DNA of 20,427 bases from an uncultured Actinomycetes bacterium (GTDB lineage: Bacteria; Actinomycetota; Thermoleophilia; Solirubrobacterales; Solirubrobacteraceae), in contig CALAQT010000445.1 in NCBI GenBank assembly GCA_937888775.1, positions 1 through 20,427 on the forward strand, written 5' to 3'. Position numbers and translations under genes: made by a program. Shown here one piece after another: positions 12,605-20,424 of the stretch (the first letter of the stretch is position 1; each line of letters opens with the position of its first letter). Below the pieces are notes generated by a model. That model worked only from the letters and a program-made list of their open reading frames with translations. It was not told where the DNA came from and made no database searches.

Positions 12605-15504
12605 GTCTTGATCCTCCGGAGGGATTCGAGAATGTCTCCAACGTACGTGCCCGCGCCGTCCATCTCACCGGCGTGAATGAGCGCAGCGTGAAGTCTCAGC
12701 CGCATCCCGCGCTCCTGCTCGGACCGTAGACGCCATTGCGGGAATACCTCGAAAGCGGCAGCAGCAGCTTGCGCGATGCCTTCGGCCTTCTCATCGTTGA
12801 TGCCCTTGCCTCTGAGGTACCAGAGCACCGCAAAGGCGTCCGGTCGTAGCCCTGTCGCCTTCTGTGCCTTCTCAGCCTCGATGGTCTCGGCACTCAGGTT
12901 GGTGAGCGCCGCCAACGCCTCCTCCGTTGAGATCTGGCGATCTCGGAAGTCCGCTGCGATCTGCTCGGCCTTCTCGCCAATCGACATCAGGAACGGCTTC
13001 ATGTCGCGTTCGTCGGCAACCAGGTCATGGAGCAGCTTGACCAGGTTGACCACCTTCACCGTGTCGGGTGTCTCGCTCGTGACTAGCTGGTCGAGGGTTT
13101 CGGGGGTCAGCTTGTGGATCTCCTCCGTCGCGCCAATGTGTGAGGCGGTCGTGTGCTCCTGGACTAACTCAGCGGTCTTCCGGAGGAAGGACCGATCCAC
13201 GTCGAGACCGGGGTAGAACGCCTCGCGAACGATGGCGTAGATCCGCATCAGCGCGTCGTAGTCCTCCAGGTAAGGACGAAGGAAAGCGTCGGGCGAGATG
13301 ATCTCGAACAGGTTCTCTAGCTCGGAAACGAACTCCTGAAGGGCAGTCCGGCGATCAGCGTCCCGGAAGTGCTCGACCACCGCCTCTACCTGCTTGTCTG
13401 CGTGCAAGCCCCTACCAATGCTGAGGAAGTCCTCCCGACCCCGAGCGATCAACCCAGCGAACCGCTTCTGGAGGTCCGGGAGCCCGGTGACGACCCCGGA
13501 CACGTCCTTGGAGTCGAATGCCAGTGCCTCCTCCAGCTTCTCGAAGATGCCTACGAAGTCGAGGACGAAACCAGCGGGCTTGACCCGCTCGTCTGGGTCC
13601 TCGTAAGGACGGTTGACCCGGGCAATCGCCTGGAGAAGCACGTGGTCGCGCATCGGTTTGTCCAGGTACATCGCGTACAGAACGGGCGCGTCGAAGCCGG
13701 TCAGCAGCTTCTCGGTGACGAGCAGGATCCTGGGTGTGGCGTCCGCCTTTCGGAAGGCTTTGCGGATCTCCAGTTCCTTGGTCTCGTCGTAGTGAAAGCG
13801 GCGAAGTTGAGCGGAGTCGTTATGGGCGGGACTGATCACGACCTCTGAATACTCGGGAGGCAGATAGCGGTCGAGCGCATCCTTATAGAGCGCGCAGGCT
13901 TCGCGATCCACCCCCACCAGGAACGCCTTGTAGCCCATCGGCTCCACGTTCTTCGTGTAATGCTCAGCGACGTACTTGGCGATGCCGTCTACTCGCTCGC
14001 GGTTCTTCATCATGTTCCGCAAGGTCACGGCACGTTCGAGAACCCTGTTTAGGGTCTCGATGTCTGAGACACCCTCAAGCTCCGCGACGTGGAGGAATTC
14101 TTCCTCCAGGGTCGTTCGGTCCACGAGCATTTCATTCGGAGCGAGGGCATAGTTGAGCGGCACGGTGGTGCCGTCCTCAATTGACTCGCGGATCGAGTAC
14201 TTGTCAAGGAAGCCACTGTCGTCATCAGAGCCAAAGGTCTTGAACGTGCCCTTGCCATGGGCTGTGCGATCAATCGGAGTGCCGGTGAAGCCAACGTAAG
14301 TCGCGTTGGGAAGGGCACCCATGAGGTAGCTCCCGAGCGAGCCACCGGTCGTGCGGTGCGCCTCGTCGATGAGCACGAACACGTTTTCTCTGGTGCACAG
14401 ATCTGCTGGCATCCGCTCGAACTTGTGGATCATCGAAACGATCAGCCCTCGCCAGTCGGAGGCAAGGAGCTTTCGCAAGTCCTCCTTGGAGTGCGCCATG
14501 CGCACGTCGCCGAAGCCAAGGGATTGCAAGTTGCTCGACATTTGTGTCTCCAACTCGGTCCGGTCGATCAGGACCAGCACCGTTGGATGCTCCATAGCGG
14601 GATCCTCGATGAGCAGCTTCGCCGCCGTGATCATCGTGTAGGTCTTGCCGGACCCCTGGGTATGCCACACCAGCGCACGGTGCTTCCTGGGATCCTTTGC
14701 CCGTTCCACAACACGGTCAGCGGCTCGCATCTGGTGCGGGCGGAGAACGAACTTCTTCAGTTCCCCATCCACATTGGTGAAGAGGATGAAGTCCGAGATC
14801 ACACGCAGGATCCGCTCCGGTTCTACGAACGCTTGGACCAGCGACTCGTAGTTCCCCTCTGCCTCCTCGCGCCAGTTGTAGACCGCTCTATGCGACGTGT
14901 TCCATGTCGCCCCGTACTTGAAGCCGAGGATGTGCGTGATTCCGAAAAGCTGCAACACCGCCAGCGCTTCTGGCCCCTGCTCGTGATAGCGCCGAATCTG
15001 GGCGAGCGCCTCAGCCATTCCGTCCCGTTTGTGAGCGGACTTGGTCTCGATCAGCACAACAGGGATCCCATTGATGAGCATCGCCACGTCAAAACGAATC
15101 GCCTCCGCGTCTGGTCGGGCTCGGAAACTGAACTCGTCGGTGACGTGGAAGGTGTTCGCCCCAGGATTGTCTACGTCTGCAAAACGCACATCCCTCTCGC
15201 GGCTATCCTCCTCGACGAAGACAGTCTTGACCCCGCGAAGATGCTCCCAAACATCGAGGTTCCCGTGGATGGTGGGGAGTGCACGAGTAAGGCGATGACC
15301 AAGGCCCTCGGCGCGCGAGCGATTGACAGTTCCAGGATTCAGCACCTGAAGCTGCTCAACGAGCACTTTGGTGAACAGAATGCCCGCTTCGTCGCCACGC
15401 ATCACCATTGCCTCGTCCCGTGAGACCAAGCCCCAGCCCGAAGCAACCGCATACCGGACGAAGGGATTCTGAACGGCGCTGCGCTCAGAGCCGAGAGTCA
15501 CCAT
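12601..15504 (-). CDS. hsdR: Type I restriction enzyme, R subunit
   Basis: This encodes 967 aa from ATG 15504, with GGAGG upstream; the following GTG at 15501 has better spacing, and the frame extends back to 15588 inside hsdS. Residue numbers are for this start. The endonuclease domain has D139 and E153-x-K155 (IRFDVAML, LIETKSA), a PD-(D/E)xK nuclease. The translocase has Walker A HTQGSGKTYT (~281-290), DEAH (380-383), motif III GFTGTP (405-410), TGFDAP and motif VI ARVNRPY (628-634). The C-terminal helical region would contact HsdM/HsdS. It cleaves unmodified DNA at a distance after ATP-driven translocation. It overlaps hsdS by 20 bases and the peptidase gene by 4. Confidence 0.95.
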   Translation of the reverse strand: MVTLGSERSAVQNPFVRYAVASGWGLVSRDEAMVMRGDEAGILFTKVLVEQLQVLNPGTVNRSRAEGLGHRLTRALPTIHGNLDVWEHLRGVKTVFVEEDSRERDVRFADVDNPGANTFHVTDEFSFRARPDAEAIRFDVAMLINGIPVVLIETKSAHKRDGMAEALAQIRRYHEQGPEALAVLQLFGITHILGFKYGATWNTSHRAVYNWREEAEGNYESLVQAFVEPERILRVISDFILFTNVDGELKKFVLRPHQMRAADRVVERAKDPRKHRALVWHTQGSGKTYTMITAAKLLIEDPAMEHPTVLVLIDRTELETQMSSNLQSLGFGDVRMAHSKEDLRKLLASDWRGLIVSMIHKFERMPADLCTRENVFVLIDEAHRTTGGSLGSYLMGALPNATYVGFTGTPIDRTAHGKGTFKTFGSDDDSGFLDKYSIRESIEDGTTVPLNYALAPNEMLVDRTTLEEEFLHVAELEGVSDIETLNRVLERAVTLRNMMKNRERVDGIAKYVAEHYTKNVEPMGYKAFLVGVDREACALYKDALDRYLPPEYSEVVISPAHNDSAQLRRFHYDETKELEIRKAFRKADATPRILLVTEKLLTGFDAPVLYAMYLDKPMRDHVLLQAIARVNRPYEDPDERVKPAGFVLDFVGIFEKLEEALAFDSKDVSGVVTGLPDLQKRFAGLIARGREDFLSIGRGLHADKQVEAVVEHFRDADRRTALQEFVSELENLFEIISPDAFLRPYLEDYDALMRIYAIVREAFYPGLDVDRSFLRKTAELVQEHTTASHIGATEEIHKLTPETLDQLVTSETPDTVKVVNLVKLLHDLVADERDMKPFLMSIGEKAEQIAADFRDRQISTEEALAALTNLSAETIEAEKAQKATGLRPDAFAVLWYLRGKGINDEKAEGIAQAAAAAFEVFPQWRLRSEQERGMRLRLHAALIHAGEMDGAGTYVGDILESLRRIKT

Positions 15505-16654
15505 CGCCTCCAACAAGGCGTGCAAGCGCAGCAGCGAACACAGCGGCGGTTCGCATAGACACCTCGCGCTCAGCGGCTTCCTTTGCATCCATAGCGCTCA
15601 CCGCTTCGCAGAGCAATTCCTGCTTATCGAGCGAGGGAACAGGTATCTCTACCGCATCGACGTTGTGCTTGTTGAGTTGCGGAACTGGCGTGTCGTCTTG
15701 CAGCGACCGCAGATCGAAACCTTCAAAGAACGCCAAGAGATACCGGGGCAGCAAGACCGCGCTCGGCTCGATCCCTATGAGGTTTGGATCCAGAGCAGCA
15801 GGTCTGCCGATCATGCGCTTTACGTTCTTTCCGATTGCTGCGCCCCGCTTGGGGAAGACAGTCGCGCCCACAGCGAGTGGACGAGCGATGGGCTTGAATA
15901 CCTCCGCCGAAGCGCCAACAACAGGTGCTGGATCGCGCCCAATGTCCGATACCTTCAGGTAAAGCATGTGGTCGGGATCCGCTCTGACGGTTGGCACCAG
16001 CTTTCCGTATGGGGGGAACGAAGTACGGACATTGGCGACCTCGCCGATTGGGTTCTTCTTGCCAGCCAGATCGGTAAACGCTCGATTGAGAAACGCCCTC
16101 TTGACATCGCTGGCCATCGCGAGAACCCGCTCATTTGTCACTTGCGCGTCCTGAATCGTTGCCATTACCTGCGAGATGCGGCGCTGCTCGTCCAGTGGTG
16201 GAAGAGGAACCTCCAACTGTTCGAAGTTGCTCTTGTTGACGATCTTCACAGTCACGCCCCCCGCAACACGCTCAAGCTCAGCCCGCTGGGTCATCATCGC
16301 GTAGTACATGAACTCCGGCCCTACCGTGTCTTTCGGGATGATCGCGTTGATCTGTTGGTTGGTCGTGGTCTGCTCTGCGGCTGTCAGCCCCACCTTTCCA
16401 AGGGTCCCGATGCAAGACACAAGGACGCAGCCGGGAGGCAGCGCACGCGAAACCGCCAGTCCCTCAGGCGTAAGGGACTGCGCTGCGTTGGTTATCCACT
16501 TGGTTCCATCTAGGTCAGGAGGAGTGACAAACGGGATCGTGCCGCCGTAATACTCCCGGCGACTTGTTGCCGGAGTCGTACCCGTCACGATCGTGCCGAT
16601 TTCCTTGAGCCGGACCCTGGGCCAAGTCTTCGGGTGATGCCGAGGGGTTCTCAA
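15485..16654 (-). CDS. hsdS: Type I restriction system, specificity subunit
   Basis: This encodes 389 aa. Its ATG overlaps the hsdM stop as ATGA. Two target-recognition domains are visible: residues ~12-150 (VRLKEIGTIVTGTTP, IPFVTPPDL, GTLGKVGLT, NQQINAI) and ~200-340 (DHMLYLKVSDIG, PKRGAAIGKNVKR, LDPNLIGI). Each is followed by a conserved spacer helix, PLPPLDEQRRISQVM and PVPSLDKQELLCEAV. This is the standard HsdS plan, in which each TRD reads half of a bipartite site and HsdM methylates it. The sequence recognised cannot be predicted from here. Confidence 0.93.
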   Translation of the reverse strand: MRTPRHHPKTWPRVRLKEIGTIVTGTTPATSRREYYGGTIPFVTPPDLDGTKWITNAAQSLTPEGLAVSRALPPGCVLVSCIGTLGKVGLTAAEQTTTNQQINAIIPKDTVGPEFMYYAMMTQRAELERVAGGVTVKIVNKSNFEQLEVPLPPLDEQRRISQVMATIQDAQVTNERVLAMASDVKRAFLNRAFTDLAGKKNPIGEVANVRTSFPPYGKLVPTVRADPDHMLYLKVSDIGRDPAPVVGASAEVFKPIARPLAVGATVFPKRGAAIGKNVKRMIGRPAALDPNLIGIEPSAVLLPRYLLAFFEGFDLRSLQDDTPVPQLNKHNVDAVEIPVPSLDKQELLCEAVSAMDAKEAAEREVSMRTAAVFAAALARLVGGDGDSRL

Positions 16655-18234
16655 GGGATGCGTAGGATCGCCAGGACCTTCCGCAGTTCGGCATCGGCGT
16701 GGCCACGCGCAGCTTCCGCCTCATGGAGAAGACGAACGGCTTCCTCAAGAGTTGGCACGTCATTCGGCGAAGGCGGGCGGACGTACCTGCTCGGGGATAG
16801 GTTGTAGTCATTATCCGCAACCTGAGCAGTCGTCACTGTGATGGACAGCCCCGCACGGCTTTCCCAATCCACAATCAACTGATGGACAAGTGCAATGTCA
16901 TCATCGGTCATTTCGTTCTTCGGACGACGCTTGACAAAGCGTCCTGCCGCATTGACGAGCACGACCTCGGTGTGATGCCGCTTCCGCTTGTTCAGCAGCA
17001 TGATGATGCCGGGCGCTGGCGTGTTGTAGAACATATTTTCAGGGAGTTGGATCACCGCCTCAACGAGGTCCGCCTCGACAAACGCCTTTCGGATATCACG
17101 CTCCCGACTCGCTCCGACGTTGCCACTGCCGCGACTCAGGGCTCCCGTGTCAAGGACTATTGCCATCCGGCCTGATGAAGTAAGTGAGGTGAACATATGC
17201 TGAACCCAACCCCAGTCAGCGGATGACGCCGTTGGGATCCCATTGTCAAAGCGACCCGTGGTGTCGTTCTTGTACATCTCGTCGGGGAAGTCCTGGTTCC
17301 ACATCGGATTGGCGGTCACGATGTCGAACTGCCGGAGCTTGCCGTCCCGCCCTGTGAACGCTGGCGAACGCATCGTGTCGCCCAAAGCGATCTCGGCATC
17401 CATGTCGTGGAGGAATGCGTTCATGCGCGACATCGCGAACGTAGAAGGATTGATCTCTTGCCCGAATAGACGAAGCGGAGCCACGTCCTTCGGAAGCTCC
17501 GAATGCTCATTGAGCTTGACCCCATGGGTTTCACGGAGTCGGAGGTGGCACTTGATGAGAAGCCCTGCCGATCCACACGCGGGGTCGTAGACCGTCATGC
17601 CCGGCTGAGGATCGAGGATGCGAGCCATGAGCCGGGCGACCTGTGGCGGTGTGTAGAACTCCCCGGCGCTCTGTCCCTGACCTTCAGCGAACTTCCGGAT
17701 TAGGTATTCGTACGCACGACCAAGAAGGTCGGGTTGAACGTCGGTTAGCCCAAGGCGATGCTGGCCAAGTGTCTTGACGAGTGCTGCCAGCCTGCTGTTA
17801 TCGACAATCGGTTGCCCCGCTGTGGTGGCGTTGAAGTCAACGGTGTCGATGACGCCTTGGAGGCGAGGGTTCTGCCGGGAGACCGAGCGAACTGCGTCCG
17901 TAAGGATCTCGCCGAGCCCGGTGGTCTTGGCGGCGATGAACGACCAGCGACTCTCGGCTGGAACATAGAACCGGACGAGTGCGTGGTCCTGGTCGATGAT
18001 GGTCTCAGCAGTCTTGCGATCGCCTACCTCGTCAGCGACTCGCTGGACCTCATCATCGAACACGTGGGAGAGGCGCTTCAGAAAGACCAGCGGGAGGATG
18101 TAGTCCTTGAACTTTGGGGCATCCAGTGGCCCCCGGATCTGGCAGGCGGCATCCCAAAGCCAGCCTTCGAGGGTCTTGAGGTCTAGGTCCCGTGGCTGAG
18201 CGCCCCCGTTTGAGTCCGTCTTCCGCCGTGCCAT
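16651..18234 (-). CDS. hsdM: Type I restriction system, DNA adenine methyltransferase subunit
   Basis: This encodes 527 aa. The N-terminal helical domain (~15-170, TLEGWLWDAACQIRG, KDYILPLVFLKRLS) precedes the methylase fold with GEFYTPPQVA (191-200), the AdoMet-binding motif DPACGSAGLL (217-226) and motif IV NPMW (309-312). Motif IV departs from the usual N-P-P-F/Y; this NPMW variant is known to me in one HsdM branch, so activity is still expected. The enzyme makes N6-methyladenine at the site chosen by HsdS. It is the first gene of hsdM-hsdS-hsdR-peptidase, all linked by overlaps. No strong ribosome site precedes the ATG. Confidence 0.94.
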   Translation of the reverse strand: MARRKTDSNGGAQPRDLDLKTLEGWLWDAACQIRGPLDAPKFKDYILPLVFLKRLSHVFDDEVQRVADEVGDRKTAETIIDQDHALVRFYVPAESRWSFIAAKTTGLGEILTDAVRSVSRQNPRLQGVIDTVDFNATTAGQPIVDNSRLAALVKTLGQHRLGLTDVQPDLLGRAYEYLIRKFAEGQGQSAGEFYTPPQVARLMARILDPQPGMTVYDPACGSAGLLIKCHLRLRETHGVKLNEHSELPKDVAPLRLFGQEINPSTFAMSRMNAFLHDMDAEIALGDTMRSPAFTGRDGKLRQFDIVTANPMWNQDFPDEMYKNDTTGRFDNGIPTASSADWGWVQHMFTSLTSSGRMAIVLDTGALSRGSGNVGASRERDIRKAFVEADLVEAVIQLPENMFYNTPAPGIIMLLNKRKRHHTEVVLVNAAGRFVKRRPKNEMTDDDIALVHQLIVDWESRAGLSITVTTAQVADNDYNLSPSRYVRPPSPNDVPTLEEAVRLLHEAEAARGHADAELRKVLAILRIP

Positions 18235-18604
18235 CCCGCGTCAGAGTATGCGACGGAGCACGGCTGGACACGTCCGAGAACCCCCCGATGTAGAGATGCA
18301 GGGAGTCGGCGATCGTGTTCGGGTCGTCGAGAAGCTTGGTGAAGGTCAGCGGGCTCGTGTTATAGAACTGCTGGCCCGCCACCGCCTGGAGAACCGGCTC
18401 AAGGTTCTCGATCCTGCCCGCAAGCTGCTGCTGCCTCTCCAGAACTGCCTGCTTGGTCGGCTCAAGGACGCAATCCAAGCGGCGAATGACCGTGAGCGGG
18501 AGGACCACCTTGCCGTACTCGGACTGCTTGTACTCCCCGCGCAGAAGGTCAGCCACGCTCCAGATGAAGGCCGCGTGATTCCTGATCGTCTCACTATCGG
18601 CCAC
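18053..18604 (-). pseudogene. Truncated second HsdM, N-terminal domain only
   Basis: From GTG 18604 (GGGG seven bases upstream) the first ~110 residues are a good HsdM N-terminal domain of another subfamily: AAFIWSVADLLRGEYKQSEY, VVLPLTVIRRLDCVLEPTK, NTSPLTFTKLLDDP and SLHLYIGGFS. Homology stops near 18275. The remaining ~73 codons run into the intact hsdM in another frame and look like nonsense. The methylase fold and catalytic motifs are missing. It is the leftover of an older type I system cut by the arrival of the present operon, or a free regulatory N-domain; I favour the first. Confidence 0.72.
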
Positions 18605-18775
18605 GATTAAGCCCCAACTCCCTCTTGCTCGTGCAGGAAGCCGAGCTTACTCGGCCAGGTAGATGAACTTGATCGTCGGTCGGGGCGACGATCCCGATCA
18701 CTAGGCAGGTCCATTGCGGCAGTTACGTCGAGGATGCTCGACTGGACATTGTGTCCGTGATCCCGCGTCTGCCAT

Positions 18776-19174
18776 TCATTCGCAAGCCTCCTGAACTCGG
18801 TCGCCAGCAGGCTCCGCGTTCAGGGATTCAGTCAGCTTTTCCTCGGCGTCGGAGAAGGCGTCGAGAGCCCCTCTGAGGTCTGCCGGATCCTCCTGCGAGA
18901 CGGCTGCGTTCAGGACGACCAGCGCGGCACGGACTCGCCCCCACGCATTGACGCTCTCCTCCGAAGCCTGACGCTCTGCCTCCACGGCGACGCTCGAAGC
19001 AGATGTTTCGCCCGCAGCGATGAAGCGATCAAGCTCCGACTGGCGTACGCGGATTCGTCGAGCACCGATTCGAACCGCAGCCAACTCTCCCCGGTCGATC
19101 CAATTCCGAACGGTCTGCTGGTTCACCCTGAGCCGCTCCGCGATCTCGGCAACCGTGAGGAACTGGTCTTCCAT
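18776..19174 (-). CDS. Excisionase/MerR-type helix-turn-helix protein
   Basis: This encodes 132 aa from ATG 19174. Residues ~5-55 are an excisionase-type winged HTH (FLTVAEIAERLRVNQQTVRNWI then GELAAVRIG and RIRVRQSELDRFI). The rest is an Ala/Glu-rich helical tail (~65-125) that may dimerise. Proteins of this type act as recombination directionality factors or small repressors. It is the nearest complete gene upstream of the restriction operon on the same strand (170 bases from the truncated hsdM), so it could control that operon or its own. No ribosome site precedes the start; a TAGCAT box eight bases away hints at a leaderless mRNA. Confidence 0.7.
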   Translation of the reverse strand: MEDQFLTVAEIAERLRVNQQTVRNWIDRGELAAVRIGARRIRVRQSELDRFIAAGETSASSVAVEAERQASEESVNAWGRVRAALVVLNAAVSQEDPADLRGALDAFSDAEEKLTESLNAEPAGDRVQEACE

Positions 19175-19196
19175 TCACGCTGATGCTAACTGAGCC

Positions 19197-19210
19197 GATT
19201 AGAGCTAATC
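19197..19210. promoter_or_regulatory. Inverted repeat in front of the HTH gene
   Basis: GATTAG and CTAATC form perfect 6-bp arms around AG. The repeat lies 23 bases upstream of the HTH start, where a -35 region would be for the weak TAGCAT -10 box. A dimeric HTH repressor binding here would regulate its own gene. Confidence 0.4.
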
Positions 19211-19355
19211 AGGGCAGGATGCGCCGCTACGGTGGGTGCGGGTTCCGTGTCGGCGGAGTGGCCCGCAACTCGGTTGCATCGGCAAGCGCCGCAGACGGGC
19301 TCACAGCGGCTCTCAGCGACCCGTCTCCTTGTGGCTCAGCCTAGGATTGCGATCC

Positions 19356-19742
19356 ATGACCTCCCCAGACGAACTTCGCACCAAGCTAGAAGCAGGGCTC
19401 GCCTCGCTGATCAAGGATCGCGAGCAGATTGATGCCGACATCGCCTCGGTCCGCAAGGCCCTCGAAGCCCTCGATGGCAAGCCAGCAGCTCTCAAGGCTC
19501 GGGCTCGTAGGAAACCAGCAGAGCCACCAGCGCCGGTAGAGGTCGTGCCAGCAGGCAAGCTCGTCGGGGTGCTCAAGGGCTCGGACGGGTTGAGCACCAG
19601 GGAGCTGGCCAAGAACACCAACGGCGATCCAGCCCAGCTCTTGGAGCTGCTCAAAGAGCTAGAGGCCGGGGGCCAGGTCCATCGGACGGGTTCGAAGGCA
19701 GCTACCCGCTGGCACGCTGGATCCGCTCCAGATGAAAGCTAG
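19356..19742 (+). CDS. Coiled-coil plus winged-helix protein
   Basis: This encodes 128 aa; ATG 19356 is preferred (AGGA nine bases upstream), since the frame back to 19236 adds an unlikely basic extension. Residues ~4-42 form an amphipathic coiled coil (LRTKLEAGLASLIKDREQID). Lys/Arg/Pro-rich residues 45-65 are a linker. Residues ~66-120 look like a winged helix (GLSTRELAKNT, AQLLELLKELEAGGQVHRTG). It is probably a small dimeric DNA-binding protein; I do not recognise a named family. It converges with the next gene, and the two share the CTAG at 19739-19742 as opposite stop codons. Confidence 0.65.
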   Translation: MTSPDELRTKLEAGLASLIKDREQIDADIASVRKALEALDGKPAALKARARRKPAEPPAPVEVVPAGKLVGVLKGSDGLSTRELAKNTNGDPAQLLELLKELEAGGQVHRTGSKAATRWHAGSAPDES

Positions 19743-19954
19743 AGATCGAGCGGGACGTACTCGATGTGCGAGTAGGCCCGTACACCGTTGGTACTTCCGC
19801 GCTGGAACTTGGCGCGCTCCCCGACCTTCACGCCATCCTTGTAAGCGCCATCGGGTCCGACCGCCCATCCTGCGGACGGAGGCTCCTCACCGAGCCCGAC
19901 GATGGCGAAGGTCTCTCCCCTGCCGAACCTTTGAATACGGAAGTTGCTTTGCAA
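19739..19954 (-). CDS. Small hypothetical protein, TTG start
   Basis: This encodes 71 aa. The only in-frame start is TTG 19954, since a stop lies two codons upstream. It is beta-rich and Gly-rich (IQRFGRGETFAIVGLGEEP, GWAVGPDGAYKDGVKVGERAKF) and ends IEYVPLDL. It looks like a small SH3/OB-type barrel, but no family is assigned. Codon bias and sense composition are better than on the opposite strand. It is convergent with the coiled-coil/wHTH gene. Confidence 0.55.
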   Translation of the reverse strand: MQSNFRIQRFGRGETFAIVGLGEEPPSAGWAVGPDGAYKDGVKVGERAKFQRGSTNGVRAYSHIEYVPLDL

Positions 19955-20018
19955 GGTCTAGAGAATCCTAGCCTCGGGCTCGGCGGCAGCCGAATCGATG
20001 CTCCTCCTCCTCGTTATG

Positions 20019-20032
20019 CGAACATATGTTCG
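20019..20032. promoter_or_regulatory. Perfect SOS (LexA) box
   Basis: CGAACATATGTTCG is a perfect 14-bp palindrome and fits the Gram-positive/actinobacterial LexA consensus CGAACRNRYGTTCG at every position. It contains the ATG (20026) of the following gene, so LexA would sit on the start of that gene and on any leaderless promoter. Binding is not shown by sequence alone. Confidence 0.6.
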
Positions 20033-20358
20033 TGACCTCGCAAGGCAGCGCGTACGGACGATTCAGACGAGCGCTGGCAACCGGCAACCTGACGATCATC
20101 AGAGCCGCGGCGGCGGAGCTGCCCAGAGTCGGGCTCCAGGACGCCCTGGAGGTCTGTCTGCTGTTCCGCGAGGAAGCTGGAGATCGCTTCGAGCGAGCAG
20201 CGGTCAGATGGCTTGGACGATTCGCCCTAGAGGGTCGAGACGTGACCCTGGAGGCCATTCAGAGAGCTGCTGCGGCGTTCGACGCGATGCCTGATCGTCC
20301 GGAGTCCTCGATGGAGGCTCTGGCCTCGCTTTGCGTCGAGCATCACGTCTCGGTCTGA
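20026..20358 (+). CDS. Small helical hypothetical protein, possibly SOS-regulated
   Basis: This encodes 110 aa from ATG 20026; a GTG two codons later (20032) is the alternative. It is nearly all helix: SAYGRFRRALATGNLTIIRA, ELPRVGLQDALEVCLLF, ERAAVRWLGRFALEGRDVTL, EAIQRAAAAFDAMP. I recall the same pattern (T-x-Q-G-S-A-Y-x-R-F-x-R-A-L) in a common actinobacterial family of unknown function often found near mobile elements. No enzyme motif is visible. The start codon lies inside a perfect SOS box and there is no ribosome site, so a leaderless, damage-inducible transcript is possible. Confidence 0.65.
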   Translation: MFVTSQGSAYGRFRRALATGNLTIIRAAAAELPRVGLQDALEVCLLFREEAGDRFERAAVRWLGRFALEGRDVTLEAIQRAAAAFDAMPDRPESSMEALASLCVEHHVSV

Positions 20359-20386
20359 GACAGCGCCTCGGCTGAGAACGATGCTC

Positions 20387-20424
20387 TGAACTGGCCCCAC
20401 TGCGACGTCTTGAACTGGCCCCAC
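20387..20424. mobile_element. Direct repeats resembling an IS21-family end
   Basis: TGAACTGGCCCCAC occurs at 20387-20400 and again at 20411-20424, a 24-bp period, at the very edge of the window. IS21-family elements carry multiple short terminal repeats, and this motif with its GTGGGGCCAGTTCA complement is familiar from actinobacterial members. The transposase genes would lie to the right, outside the window, so the call rests on the repeats alone. Confidence 0.42.

Noticed and set aside
14257..15423. A 388-codon open frame on the plus strand
   Set aside because: It is antisense to hsdR, whose nuclease and helicase motifs are unambiguous; the frame has no recognisable domains and is a by-product of high GC.
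15665..16513. A 282-codon plus-strand open frame
   Set aside because: It is antisense to hsdS over both target-recognition domains, with no ribosome site or domain.
19211..19355. Possible tRNA or att remnant before the coiled-coil/wHTH gene
   Set aside because: A GGGTTCC-like run was noticed, but no cloverleaf could be formed and no duplicate sequence was found in the window.
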